A stretch of 64,000 bases of DNA, taken from contig CAZENQ010000002.1 in assembly GCA_964513655.1 (NCBI GenBank), forward strand, positions 1 to 64,000, given 5' to 3'. The DNA is from G020350405 sp964513655. Its GTDB lineage: Bacteria > Planctomycetota > Phycisphaerae > Sedimentisphaerales > Anaerobacaceae. This document shows, in pieces, positions 9,232 to 17,464 of the stretch; the first letter of the stretch is position 1; the number at the start of each line of letters is the position of its first letter. Under the pieces are notes generated by a model. The model worked only from the letters and a program-made list of their open reading frames with translations, did no database searches and was not told the DNA's origin. The translations under genes and the position numbers were made by a program.

Positions 9232-10587
9232 ATGACAACTAAGCGTGTTTTGCTGCGGGCAATTATCGTCGGGCTTTTTTTGTTGGCAACGTCGGAGCAT
9301 GCGTCGGCGCAAGAATGGGAATCCATCGACCTGAAGAACGAGCTTATCGAAATACAGGCTGTGCCGAAGATAGGCGGGCGAATTATCCAGTATAAACTCG
9401 GAGATTACGGTTTCTTCTGGGTGAATAAGGAGCTTGTCGGTAAAAAGATACCGGCCAGCAGGCTTGGGCCCGATGGAGAGTGGCGGAACTACGGCGGTGA
9501 CAAGGTGTGGCCGGCTCCGCAGGGACAAGACAATGACCAGCAATGGCCGGGGCCGCCTGACCCGGTATTAGACGGCGGCCCGTATACGGCAGAAATAATA
9601 AAGAAAAACGATCGGGCTAAAGCTATCCGGATGACCAGCGAGAAAGATGAACGAAGCGGTATCCAGTTCTCTCGCAAGTTTAAGATTTTCGATGATAGCA
9701 CGCGTGTCAGTATTGAGGCGACTATGGAAAATATTGACACGAAGCCGCGCCGCTGGGGGGTATGGGTCGTTACACAGTTTGACACGAGCAACAGGCATGG
9801 CGATGGTTACAATAAAAACTATTGGGCGTATTGTCCCATTAATCCCGATAGTATGTATCACAAGGGCTATAACGTGATGTTCGGTCTGGTCGGGCATCTG
9901 TCATATAAACCTGACTATGAGAATGGGATGATGCGTGTTCATTATGACTACCGGGTCGGGAAAATCGGTATGGACTCATCGGCCGGCTGGATTGCTACGC
10001 TGGATGCGACCGACGGCTACGTCTTTGTACACCGGTTCGCTTATGAGCCGGGCAGGGCCTACCCCGATAATGCCTCGGTTGAATTCTGGCTGAACGGTCC
10101 GGGGGAGATTGCTGCCTGGGGCCGTGAGATTGAAAAGATGCCCGACGATGCCGCTTATCTGATGGAAAGCGAGGTGCTGAGTCCTTTTGCCTCGCTTGAG
10201 CCCGGTGAGAGTTACACATTTAGCTATGACTGGTGTTCGGCGAAGGTGCCGGCCGGGGCTGTTGTAACTGCGTGCAGCGACATCGGCGTTACGTGCAAGG
10301 CACTGTCGGCAGAAGTTTGCGGGGGTAAGCTCAAAATCGATGGTGGCTTTGGCGTTTTTTATAAAGGATATTGCCGGCTGGCTCTTCTCGATGAAGATGA
10401 CAGGGAGATTAAGAAAGTTCGAGGGAAGGTTTCTGTGACACCGCTAAAGGCCTTTGTGCTTTCGGAGATAAAGTTAGCTAAGGACATCACTGTACCTGAG
10501 GACGCAATAAAGCTGCGCGTTAACCTGTATGATGCAAAGGGGCAATTGGTCGGTGAACTCGGCAAGACGACGATTATAAGGAATTAA
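9232..10587 (+). CDS. Exported DUF4380 family protein
   Basis: A 451-residue protein with a clear signal peptide (residues 1-26, ending SEHASAQ). The mature N-terminus, with ELIEIQAVPKIGGRIIQYKL then WPAPQG, resembles DUF4380, a beta-sandwich family related in fold to aldose-epimerase-like proteins and common in Planctomycetes and Verrucomicrobia. A carbohydrate-related role is inferred from that fold and from the sulfatase upstream; no catalytic residue can be named. The Shine-Dalgarno region is AGAGAAAAAAG, just before the ATG. The next gene starts 11 bases after the stop. Confidence 0.78.
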   Translation: MTTKRVLLRAIIVGLFLLATSEHASAQEWESIDLKNELIEIQAVPKIGGRIIQYKLGDYGFFWVNKELVGKKIPASRLGPDGEWRNYGGDKVWPAPQGQDNDQQWPGPPDPVLDGGPYTAEIIKKNDRAKAIRMTSEKDERSGIQFSRKFKIFDDSTRVSIEATMENIDTKPRRWGVWVVTQFDTSNRHGDGYNKNYWAYCPINPDSMYHKGYNVMFGLVGHLSYKPDYENGMMRVHYDYRVGKIGMDSSAGWIATLDATDGYVFVHRFAYEPGRAYPDNASVEFWLNGPGEIAAWGREIEKMPDDAAYLMESEVLSPFASLEPGESYTFSYDWCSAKVPAGAVVTACSDIGVTCKALSAEVCGGKLKIDGGFGVFYKGYCRLALLDEDDREIKKVRGKVSVTPLKAFVLSEIKLAKDITVPEDAIKLRVNLYDAKGQLVGELGKTTIIRN

Positions 10588-10598
10588 TTTTTTGGCAG

Positions 10599-12368
10599 AT
10601 GAATAGACAGGTCAAGACAGCTCTATCCGTTATTGCGTTTGTTCTGGTGTCGTTGTTCTTGATATACTGGCGGATTCCCCGTGATGTATCTACTTCGCGC
10701 GAAGCCGTCAAGACGGCGTTTGTGTTGTCGGCTTTTATGTTTTTGCTTTCTGCACCGTGTTTTTATGTAATCTTTAGGATGCTTTTTGGGGAATATTTGG
10801 GGGTAGTATTTTCTGTCTTATATGTTTTGTTGGCTGTGTTTCCGTATAAACTGTTTTATGGTGGGGAGGTTGCGCTTGGCAACATTTGCTTTGAGCGTGT
10901 GCCGACGACAATATTCGGGGCGAGTGGCGTCTGGGTTGTGGTTTTCTACTTCGCAGTATCATTGCTTGGCGCGTCGGTTTATTGGTTTTACAAGAAAGGC
11001 AAATTATTTCCTGTTATCGAAAAGGGACGAGCCTTAATTTTTCTATTATTGTTTTTGGCTGTGCTTATACAGGTTTTGCCGAGACTTGGCGAGCGTTCAC
11101 CCAAAGCTGTGAGGAGGGACCGTCACAGACCAGCGGCTGAGCGCAGTTATCCTTATCGTACCCAGGTGTTCTATGGTGTTGAGACCGGCGGTGCGGACGT
11201 CTGGCATCATGTGGGACCGAGCGGAATGTTCAGGGGGAATTTTGGTGTTGCCCGAAGGGTTGTGATAAATCGCAGGGGATTCGCTCCGTATCTGTATTCT
11301 CTGATATCGACGTATTTTCACCCGTATGATGCCGGGATTATAGTCAACGCGGTGTTTTATTACATGATTGTGGTTTGTGGCTATCTTTTGGCGAAGCAGC
11401 TTAATTTAGATGAGTCTATAGCCATTGCTTATTCAGTTCTGTTATCGGCGAACTATTTTATTTTGAACTGGACGTTAGAGCCTGTTTTTTACATACAGTT
11501 TTTTGCGTTTACAATTTTGATTCTTTTTTTGATACCGCGACTTGGGGTATTTGAAAATTCGTGTAAGGTCAAGGATAAGGTTCTGTTTTATTTTGTGCTT
11601 GCCTGCGGCGGGCTGACATATGATCCATTTATGTTTAGCGGCATACTGTTGTTATGGGGTTTTTTCCACAGCGTGAAGGTGTTGAGCACAAGTGTCAAGA
11701 AATCACTCGGTACCTTTGCCAGAGCGATGGTGTACGCGGCGATTCCGGTATTCTCGCAATATGTATGGGAAGTGCTTTTGAGATGTTATGACCTGCAGGG
11801 CATGGTAGATAATATTCAAGCCAGGGCGAACCTGTGCAGCAAACTACTATCGCTACCAAAGTATATGTATTCGAATTTCTGGGAGTTTGGGGCCCTTGTA
11901 AGCAGGAACATTATACGATTAGTTGTAGAAAACCCTGTATTGCCGGTCAAAGACCTTCTTGACCCATCTGCTCATCCCACGGCGCTTACAGGTGAGGGGC
12001 CGATTGAGTATTGGTCTGTGTTGGGGCTACTTGGTGTGTTTTCCTTCTTTGTTCTTTTGCCCAGGTATGTGAACAAAGAATACAGGGAGGGTCTCTATGC
12101 GTGCTATATTTCGAATTTAGGTATCGCGCTTATGAGTTCGTTAGCGGCAGCAATTGGCCCTTTGATGAAATATCACTGGATATTTCTTACGCCGGGAAGA
12201 ACCAATAACGCATACCCGGTTCTTGTGCTGGCGCAGAGTATTGGGATATACCATATCACGAAGCTTTGCTGTGATAAATTCGGGATTGAAAAGAGAGTGC
12301 AAATAATTGTTGTTATCGTTGCGGCCTGTATTTACATGCTGTCGTTTGTAAAACTATTGTTTTTGTAG
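10599..12368 (+). CDS. Polytopic membrane protein, unknown (possible membrane glycosyltransferase)
   Basis: A 589-residue protein with about ten or more hydrophobic segments. The first (ALSVIAFVLVSLFLIYW) is near the N-terminus, and a cluster of three to four precedes a polar stretch at about residues 165-230 rich in Arg and Tyr (RDRHRPAAERSYPYRT). The remaining segments run to the C-terminus. The layout of membrane helices with one large extracytoplasmic loop resembles GT39/GT83-like lipid-linked-sugar transferases or Wzy-type proteins, but I recognise no signature motif. It lies 11 bases after the DUF4380 gene and next to the glycan methyltransferase region, which is the only functional hint. 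Confidence 0.72.
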   Translation: MNRQVKTALSVIAFVLVSLFLIYWRIPRDVSTSREAVKTAFVLSAFMFLLSAPCFYVIFRMLFGEYLGVVFSVLYVLLAVFPYKLFYGGEVALGNICFERVPTTIFGASGVWVVVFYFAVSLLGASVYWFYKKGKLFPVIEKGRALIFLLLFLAVLIQVLPRLGERSPKAVRRDRHRPAAERSYPYRTQVFYGVETGGADVWHHVGPSGMFRGNFGVARRVVINRRGFAPYLYSLISTYFHPYDAGIIVNAVFYYMIVVCGYLLAKQLNLDESIAIAYSVLLSANYFILNWTLEPVFYIQFFAFTILILFLIPRLGVFENSCKVKDKVLFYFVLACGGLTYDPFMFSGILLLWGFFHSVKVLSTSVKKSLGTFARAMVYAAIPVFSQYVWEVLLRCYDLQGMVDNIQARANLCSKLLSLPKYMYSNFWEFGALVSRNIIRLVVENPVLPVKDLLDPSAHPTALTGEGPIEYWSVLGLLGVFSFFVLLPRYVNKEYREGLYACYISNLGIALMSSLAAAIGPLMKYHWIFLTPGRTNNAYPVLVLAQSIGIYHITKLCCDKFGIEKRVQIIVVIVAACIYMLSFVKLLFL

Positions 12369-12397
12369 GGGCAGGCTTTGATGGTCGAACAATCGGC

Positions 12398-13132
12398 TTA
12401 TCGAAACGCGAGCAGACGGCGGTAATACGAGAAATCGCTGCGGTCGGGGACAGGGGGACAGGGTTTAGGGTTTTTGCCTTCTATAAGCTCGGTTTTGAAA
12501 TCCAGCTGGTGGAGAAACGCTAGAATCTCCTGGGGGGTGGTTGCGGCTTTGATGAGGCCGTAAGGCCAAAATTCCATAAGCACTTTTATGTCGTGGTTGG
12601 TCTGCAGAATGTTTCTCATTCCCAATAGTGCCTTGTGCTCGAAGCCCTGAATATCCATCTTGATAAAATCAACTTTTTCGTTCTTTAAGTAATCGTCCAA
12701 CCGATAAGACGGAACGTCAATGCTTTGGCGCTCTTCGTCTGTTTCGTAAGTACGGTGGTCCACGTTTAGCTTGTCAGAAAGGTATAGAGTAATCCGGCCT
12801 GTTGTATCTCCCACCGCGGCCTGGACGAGCGTTACATTGTGGTTTTTGTTATATTTTTGAAGCACGTTGAAAGTGTATGGTGATGGTTCGAAGGCGTAGA
12901 CTTTGCCTTCTTCTCCCACGATACTTGCCATATAAGCCGTATAAATTCCTATGTTTGCTCCGACATCTACCACAGTCATGCCGGGCTTGATAATGTCTTT
13001 CAAGAGGGCCCATTCATACCTGTCAACAAATCTCTTATACAGTTTGTAAAGTACGTTATATACGGGGAAACAGTGCTCAAAAAGTTTATTTCCCAAAAGC
13101 ATCGCTACGTTTATCTTTTCTCTTTTACTCAT
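12398..13132 (-). CDS. FkbM family methyltransferase
   Basis: A 244-residue SAM-dependent methyltransferase. The SAM-binding motif is MTVVDVGANIGIYTAY, followed by YAFEPSPYTFNVLQKY and VDFIKMDIQGFEHKALLGM, the typical FkbM signature. Members O-methylate sugars or small metabolites, and in glycan clusters usually modify surface polysaccharide. It converges with the membrane protein gene to its left. A well-formed promoter is present 66-94 bases upstream inside the 111-bp repeat. No convincing Shine-Dalgarno precedes the ATG, so the start is less certain than the family. Confidence 0.9.
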   Translation of the reverse strand: MSKREKINVAMLLGNKLFEHCFPVYNVLYKLYKRFVDRYEWALLKDIIKPGMTVVDVGANIGIYTAYMASIVGEEGKVYAFEPSPYTFNVLQKYNKNHNVTLVQAAVGDTTGRITLYLSDKLNVDHRTYETDEERQSIDVPSYRLDDYLKNEKVDFIKMDIQGFEHKALLGMRNILQTNHDIKVLMEFWPYGLIKAATTPQEILAFLHQLDFKTELIEGKNPKPCPPVPDRSDFSYYRRLLAFR

Positions 13133-13137
13133 CGCGG

Positions 13138-13248
13138 TGCCGGTTGTAACCTATCATTTTGTGTTGAATCTCATTTTTTAGCCAACGACCGGTTTGCATG
13201 GTATCATCATCACGGAAAGCTGTCAACGGCCGGGCGGGCGAAGCGGTT
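13138..13248 (+). repeat. 111-bp dispersed repeat, copy 1
   Basis: This segment is nearly identical to 16221-16331 in the same orientation (constant offset 3083): the first 90 bases match exactly, then three mismatches occur within five bases, then identity resumes for 16 bases. Here it forms the upstream region of the FkbM gene and carries a minus-strand promoter. The left edge shares the 7-base word TGCCGGT with the intact methyltransferase-GT2 gene. Confidence 0.92.
13198..13226 (-). promoter_or_regulatory. Sigma-70-like promoter of the FkbM gene
   Basis: On the minus strand TTGACA (13226-13221) and TACCAT (13203-13198) are separated by 17 bases. The predicted transcript would have a leader of about 60 bases before the FkbM ATG. 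The same boxes occur in the second repeat copy at 16281-16309, where they point antisense into the truncated methyltransferase gene. Confidence 0.6.
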
Positions 13249-13300
13249 GCGTTCGGCCGGATTAATTGGGGAGCAGATAAGCGGCTGGATACAAAGTGAG

Positions 13301-13334
13301 AGGGCTGAGAACAGAATGGTCTCAGCCCTTTTGT
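13301..13334 (+). terminator. Hairpin terminator between FkbM and the LamG gene
   Basis: A 10-base-pair perfect stem (AGGGCTGAGA with TCTCAGCCCT) and nine-base loop. The T-rich side (TTTTGTTTTA) follows on the plus strand, although no plus-strand gene now precedes it closely. It may serve the LamG gene in the other direction or be left from a lost plus-strand gene. Confidence 0.6.
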
Positions 13335-13388
13335 TTTATTTTTCAGAGCTGTAAGTTACCTATAGGTGCATCCGCGACGGTCTAAGGC

Positions 13389-14405
13389 TCAATTATCGGT
13401 GTCAGTTGGTTCAGGCGTATAGCCCAGCGCGCTGAGCGAATCTTCGAGCTTTTCGATGCTTTTCTCCAAAGCGTTTAGAGATTGCTGCTGGTGCTGAATT
13501 GCTGAATGAATCTTTTGTTTTGCTTTTACTATATCACTCTTGTTCAAATCATCGTAATCGCCGGTATCAAGGGCTTCCTCAAGCGCTGCATATGCCTGAT
13601 ATTCTTTTTCCATGGTCTCATCAATTATTTCAAGCAAAGCCTGCTTTTCAGCTACCGCATCGGTGAGGCAGTAGACGGCAAATTCAAGGGCACCAATGCC
13701 TTGCCAATAGAGTTGCTCGATTTCCTCAGCAGTTAAGGCTCTGTCGTAGATACGGATGTCGTCGATTGAGCCATTAAAGAATCTATCGGTAGCGGTGTAA
13801 ATGCCATTGCCGATTCTTGGAACAACGCCAGGCTCATCCAAATCGCCAAGGGTCTTGGAGGCAGATGAAGCGAGGACACCATCGAAATACAGAAGAAAGT
13901 TGTTGCCGCTTCTGAGGGCTGTGAAGTGGTGCCAGATCCCGTCGTTTGCAGTGCCTGCGCTTTGGCGCATATAGGAACCTGAAGCCTGTCTTGCGTAAAA
14001 GTAAAGTTCATTGTTCTTCATAACTACTTCGAGGTCCTCTGCACCCACCGTTTGGTACCCACTCATCCAGATTTGTTCATACGTTCCGATAGTGTTGCTG
14101 GCCGTACGGAACCATCCAGCAATTGTAAAGTCTTTGTTGTCGAATTGTATGGTAGATGACAAATCAACGTAATCGTCCAGGCCATCAAAGCTTAATGCTC
14201 CCTCAACTTGGCCGGCTGTCCATATCGGGTTACCGAGAAGAGTTCCGTGGTTGCCGCCGACGGAATCGTATGCCATCATGCCTGCGTCTTCGTCGAACGT
14301 CCACTGGGCAATGAGGTTTGTGTCGCTGGCTTGGGCTGAAATACACGGCAGCAGAAGTCCCGCAAGTAGTACAATTACCAGACGACAATTTAGTTTTCGC
14401 GTCAT
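13389..14405 (-). CDS. Exported LamG-domain protein with C-terminal helical region
   Basis: A 338-residue exported protein. The ATG at 14405 was chosen because it follows GGAAAGGG at ribosome-binding distance and gives a compact signal peptide (MTRKLNCRLVIVLLAGLLLP, ending near AQAS). The mature part starts with a concanavalin-like LamG domain (NLIAQWTFDEDAGMMAYDSV, GALSFDGLDDYVDL, FTIAGWFRT, SIDDIRIYDRALTAEEIEQL), about residues 30-230. The rest is a charged helical segment with possible coiled coil (KAKQKIHSAIQHQQQSLNAL), ending in PEPTDTDN. LamG domains bind carbohydrates or proteins; no enzyme domain is present. Confidence 0.9.
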   Translation of the reverse strand: MTRKLNCRLVIVLLAGLLLPCISAQASDTNLIAQWTFDEDAGMMAYDSVGGNHGTLLGNPIWTAGQVEGALSFDGLDDYVDLSSTIQFDNKDFTIAGWFRTASNTIGTYEQIWMSGYQTVGAEDLEVVMKNNELYFYARQASGSYMRQSAGTANDGIWHHFTALRSGNNFLLYFDGVLASSASKTLGDLDEPGVVPRIGNGIYTATDRFFNGSIDDIRIYDRALTAEEIEQLYWQGIGALEFAVYCLTDAVAEKQALLEIIDETMEKEYQAYAALEEALDTGDYDDLNKSDIVKAKQKIHSAIQHQQQSLNALEKSIEKLEDSLSALGYTPEPTDTDN

Positions 14406-14894
14406 TTTTCTACCCTTTCCACAAGATTTAAAAAATTGCATCGGTACAGGCACTGCGCCTGTACCAGATGGTTATGCCAAAAAAGTCTATTACTGTGCCC
14501 GTAGTGCGGTAATTTGTTACACTTTTTTTCATAATTTTCCAAAATGTTTGTTTTTTTTCACATCTGTCCTCCAAAAAAGACCTCATTTCTTCTCGCGGCA
14601 AGACCCTTCGCACCAGCGAATGCTGTAAAATCCGGCAAAATTGAGCATATAGGCCACGTCTACCATTCAAATCCCGTTCTTGGCAAGGTCGCCAAAAACA
14701 ATATAATTGTATCCCTTCAGTCTTGAAAGTCAAGAACATTTTCAAGATATAATTGGGTAAGATGACACAAAACTTTTTCTGTGCTACTGACGAAAGGTCA
14801 AAGATTTGAGTATCCCTTCCAGCGTGTGATGTATAAAATAGGTTGACCGAAATGATGCAATTGGATATACAGCGATGCTGGATACGGCAAAGTT
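14406..14894. other. Divergent intergenic region (489 bases)
   Basis: No gene is supported here. It lies between the divergent LamG and methyltransferase genes and so should hold both promoters. On the plus strand a dyad CTTGAAA/TTTCAAG (14722-14746, 11-base spacer) overlaps TTGAAA and precedes TATAAT at 14748-14753. The -35 to -10 spacing would be 19, longer than ideal, so the promoter call is tentative. Confidence 0.4.
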
Positions 14895-15668
14895 ATGAAC
14901 GAGACGGCCAGTAAAGAGCGTTTGTTGCACGAAAAGGAGCATGCAAAAGTTCTTTTGCGTGACCCTGAAGGGATTTGGGGTTGGGGGACTCCGGCGGGTC
15001 GTGCGCGTGCCGAGCGTCGGGGGAGATTGATTGTTGAAGCGGGAGACATAACCACCGGTAGTCTAACGCTGGAAATTGGTTGCGGTACGGGTGTTTTTAC
15101 TGAGCTTGTCAGCAAGAGCGGAGCAAGCATAACTGCCTGCGAATTGTGTGAGGAACTGCTGGAACTTGCGTATAAGAAGACTTACGCTTCGAAGGTTGAT
15201 TTTATTAACGGTGACGCTGCGCAATTAGGTCCTGAGCATGAGGGCCGGTATGATGTGGTGTGGGGCAGCTCAGTCCTGCATCACATAGACCTGAAGCTGT
15301 TTCTTCCAAGAATGTTGAGACTTATGAAGCCCGGGGGGCGTTTTGTTTTTGCGGAGCCGAACATGTTGAATCCACAGATATGGCTGGAGCGCAATGTGGG
15401 TATCATCCGCAGAATTACCGGGGCAAGTCCTGATGAGACGGCCTTTTACCGGCGGCGCCTTAAGGAGCTTCTTGTTAATGAAGGATTTGTCAATGTGTCG
15501 GTGCGGCCACATGAATTCCTGCATCCTGCGATTCCAAAGTTTTTGATACCTACATTTCAGTCGTTGAACGCCGTTGCCGAGCGAGTCTGGGCGATTCGCG
15601 AGATTGCCGGTTCGCTTCTAATCAGGGCGGAAAAGCCGAACATGCAAGAACCACGAGGTGTCGAGTGA
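14895..15668 (+). CDS. Class I SAM-dependent methyltransferase
   Basis: A 257-residue soluble methyltransferase of the Methyltransf_11/25 type. The SAM motif is LTLEIGCGTGVFTELVSK (about residues 58-75), followed by an acidic ribose-binding position in ITACELCEELLELA, then the motif YDVVWGSSVLHHID and MLRLMKPGGRFVFAEPN. The substrate is unknown; its position next to other methyltransferases and glycosyltransferases suggests a glycan or lipid-linked sugar. Its TGA stop overlaps the GTG start of the next gene, indicating translational coupling. Confidence 0.88.
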   Translation: MNETASKERLLHEKEHAKVLLRDPEGIWGWGTPAGRARAERRGRLIVEAGDITTGSLTLEIGCGTGVFTELVSKSGASITACELCEELLELAYKKTYASKVDFINGDAAQLGPEHEGRYDVVWGSSVLHHIDLKLFLPRMLRLMKPGGRFVFAEPNMLNPQIWLERNVGIIRRITGASPDETAFYRRRLKELLVNEGFVNVSVRPHEFLHPAIPKFLIPTFQSLNAVAERVWAIREIAGSLLIRAEKPNMQEPRGVE

Positions 15669-16264
15669 AAAATGCCGAAGCGCTCATTCAGGTCGAGTGG
15701 AAGCGGCGGAAGAATCCGGGGTATTACCGTGAGATTGACCGTGCGTGCACGTTTATCGTTCCCGAAGGTGTCCGGGTACTGGAGTTGGGCTGTGGGACGG
15801 GGCGGCTGCTGGCTGCGACCCGTCCTTGCTATGGCTTGGGTATAGACATTGACGGGGACAAGATTGCGGCCGCCCAGCAAATTCATACCGGTCAGGAGAA
15901 TCTGGAGTTTCGGGTTGGTGACGTGGAAGAGATGGATTATTCCGGTATGGAGCCTTTTGACTATATCATTATCTCGGACTTGTTACCTGTTTTACGCGAT
16001 GTTCAGAAGATACTGACAGGGCTGGACGCGGTATGCACGCCCCGCACCCGGCTGATTATTACTTATCATTCCAATGTCTGGCGGCCGGTGCTGGCCTTAG
16101 CAACGTTGCTTGGCAGGCGCTCGCCTGACCCATCGTATAACTGGCTTTCCACACATGATATACAGAACCTGCTGGCCCTTTCAGGTTTTGAGGAGGTCAC
16201 GCATTCCGGGCGGACCTTGCTGCCGGTTGTAACCTATCATTTTGTGTTGAATCTCATTTTTTAG
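15665..16264 (+). CDS. Methyltransferase, truncated duplicate of the methyltransferase-GT2 gene
   Basis: A 199-residue protein that starts at GTG 15665, overlapping the previous stop. Residues 14-188 match residues 27-201 of the fusion protein at 17465-18925 with about a dozen differences. The SAM motif is intact (VRVLELGCGTGRLLA). At LLPV the match stops and the last 11 residues (VTYHFVLNLIF) are encoded inside the 111-bp repeat. The linker and the whole GT2 domain are therefore missing. It may still be an active methyltransferase or may be a decaying duplicate. Codon differences are spread over the gene, so the duplication is not brand new. Confidence 0.82.
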   Translation: MKNAEALIQVEWKRRKNPGYYREIDRACTFIVPEGVRVLELGCGTGRLLAATRPCYGLGIDIDGDKIAAAQQIHTGQENLEFRVGDVEEMDYSGMEPFDYIIISDLLPVLRDVQKILTGLDAVCTPRTRLIITYHSNVWRPVLALATLLGRRSPDPSYNWLSTHDIQNLLALSGFEEVTHSGRTLLPVVTYHFVLNLIF

Positions 16265-16331
16265 CCAACGACCGGTTTGCATGGTATCATCATCACGGAA
16301 AGCTGTCAACCACCCGGCGGGCGAAGCGGTT
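16221..16331 (+). repeat. 111-bp dispersed repeat, copy 2
   Basis: Second copy of 13138-13248. It supplies the last codons and stop of the truncated methyltransferase and places a minus-strand TTGACA/TACCAT promoter (16309-16281) facing into that gene's 3' end. Outside the 111 bases the flanks of the two copies are unrelated. Confidence 0.92.
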
Positions 16332-16376
16332 AGGTCCGGATGGGGGACAGTTAGGTGTTCTTGCAGGCTTAGGGGA

Positions 16377-17132
16377 TTAAGCTGATGCGGTGGGCCTTTT
16401 CTCTAACACCACGAATATGCGATAACCGAGCAGCGGCATCAAGAAGGAAACCCAGTCATCAACCTTTACGAGGTGTTTGAACAGCCAGTGGGGTACGAAG
16501 GCATATTGTTTGAAACCGGCAGCAGCCTGAAAGTCAAAAAAGCTGAAGATTTGCCTGTGGATTATATCCAAATCCGGCTGTAAGGAGTCCCAACGGCTCA
16601 GGTCGCGCTTGAATACAAGATTGGCAAGAGCGGAATTACCCTGCCAGGGGTCAGCTTTTTTCCCTGTCTTGTCGATGCAGACGTGATACTCTTTGAAATT
16701 GATATCCTCATGATGCAGCAGCTTGTAACCAAAATAGGAGCCCGGCGTTATGTACGGCTCGATAAGAAATAGTCGACCACCAGGTTTCAACACTCTGGCG
16801 GCTTCTCTCAAAAACGCATGAGGCTGAGCAACATGATGCAGCAGGTCCAGCGAAATTATCCCTGCAAGGGTATCTTGTTCGAAGGGCAGGTCCATACAAT
16901 CAACCACCTGGTCAATCCAAGGCAGTTTAAAGACATCCGATAGAATAACCTCAGGCAAGAAATCTTTAAGCAGGCCCGAGCCGCTGCCTACTTCGAGCAG
17001 CGGACCGTCGACGAGGAATTTTTGGATTTTCTTCACCCAGCGTTCATATACGAGGCGGATCTGCGGCTTTTGGGCCCAGACTTGTCTGCGTGTATAGTAT
17101 TCATCAAATTGGTGCTGGTCTGAAACTTCCAT
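16377..17132 (-). CDS. Class I SAM-dependent methyltransferase
   Basis: A 251-residue protein. SAM motif PLLEVGSGSGLLKDFL (about residues 44-59), acidic segment VVDCMDLPFEQDTLAGI, then IISLDLLHHVAQPHAFLREA and ARVLKPGGRLFLIEPYITPG, all typical of Methyltransf_11. The C-terminal part (KHLVKVDDWVSFLMPLLGY) is hydrophobic and may touch the membrane, as in lipid-linked glycan methyltransferases. It is transcribed opposite to its neighbours and shows no close similarity to the other methyltransferases here apart from the fold motifs. The substrate cannot be told. Confidence 0.86.
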   Translation of the reverse strand: MEVSDQHQFDEYYTRRQVWAQKPQIRLVYERWVKKIQKFLVDGPLLEVGSGSGLLKDFLPEVILSDVFKLPWIDQVVDCMDLPFEQDTLAGIISLDLLHHVAQPHAFLREAARVLKPGGRLFLIEPYITPGSYFGYKLLHHEDINFKEYHVCIDKTGKKADPWQGNSALANLVFKRDLSRWDSLQPDLDIIHRQIFSFFDFQAAAGFKQYAFVPHWLFKHLVKVDDWVSFLMPLLGYRIFVVLEKRPTASA

Positions 17133-17464
17133 TGTGTATCCAGTCGAATTCGCCGGGCGAAATTTGGTCCATGATATAATTAGTAAAGGATGACGTCAAT
17201 TTATACTGAAAATAATATTGCGGAACAAGGGCGGGAAGTATTTTGAGATGGTGCATTCTTGTTGTTTGGCCAGTGTTGCGTGTTGTTAGTGCCACGGCTT
17301 AGGAGCGGTCTGAGCAGCAAGTGATTTTACCAGTTCTGCAGAAGATTATGGACAAGTAAGTCAAAAATCGGTATAGTCTGGAGCCGACTTGAATTTGCAA
17401 CACAAGCATATTAAGAAGCTTGTGCTTTTGATTTGACGAACGCACTAAAATATGTGCAATAACG
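17133..17464. other. Divergent intergenic region (332 bases)
   Basis: No gene, RNA or convincing promoter was recognised between the two divergently transcribed genes. The sequence is AT-richer than the genes around it and must contain the two start regions. No Shine-Dalgarno is visible before the 17465 ATG. Confidence 0.4.
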
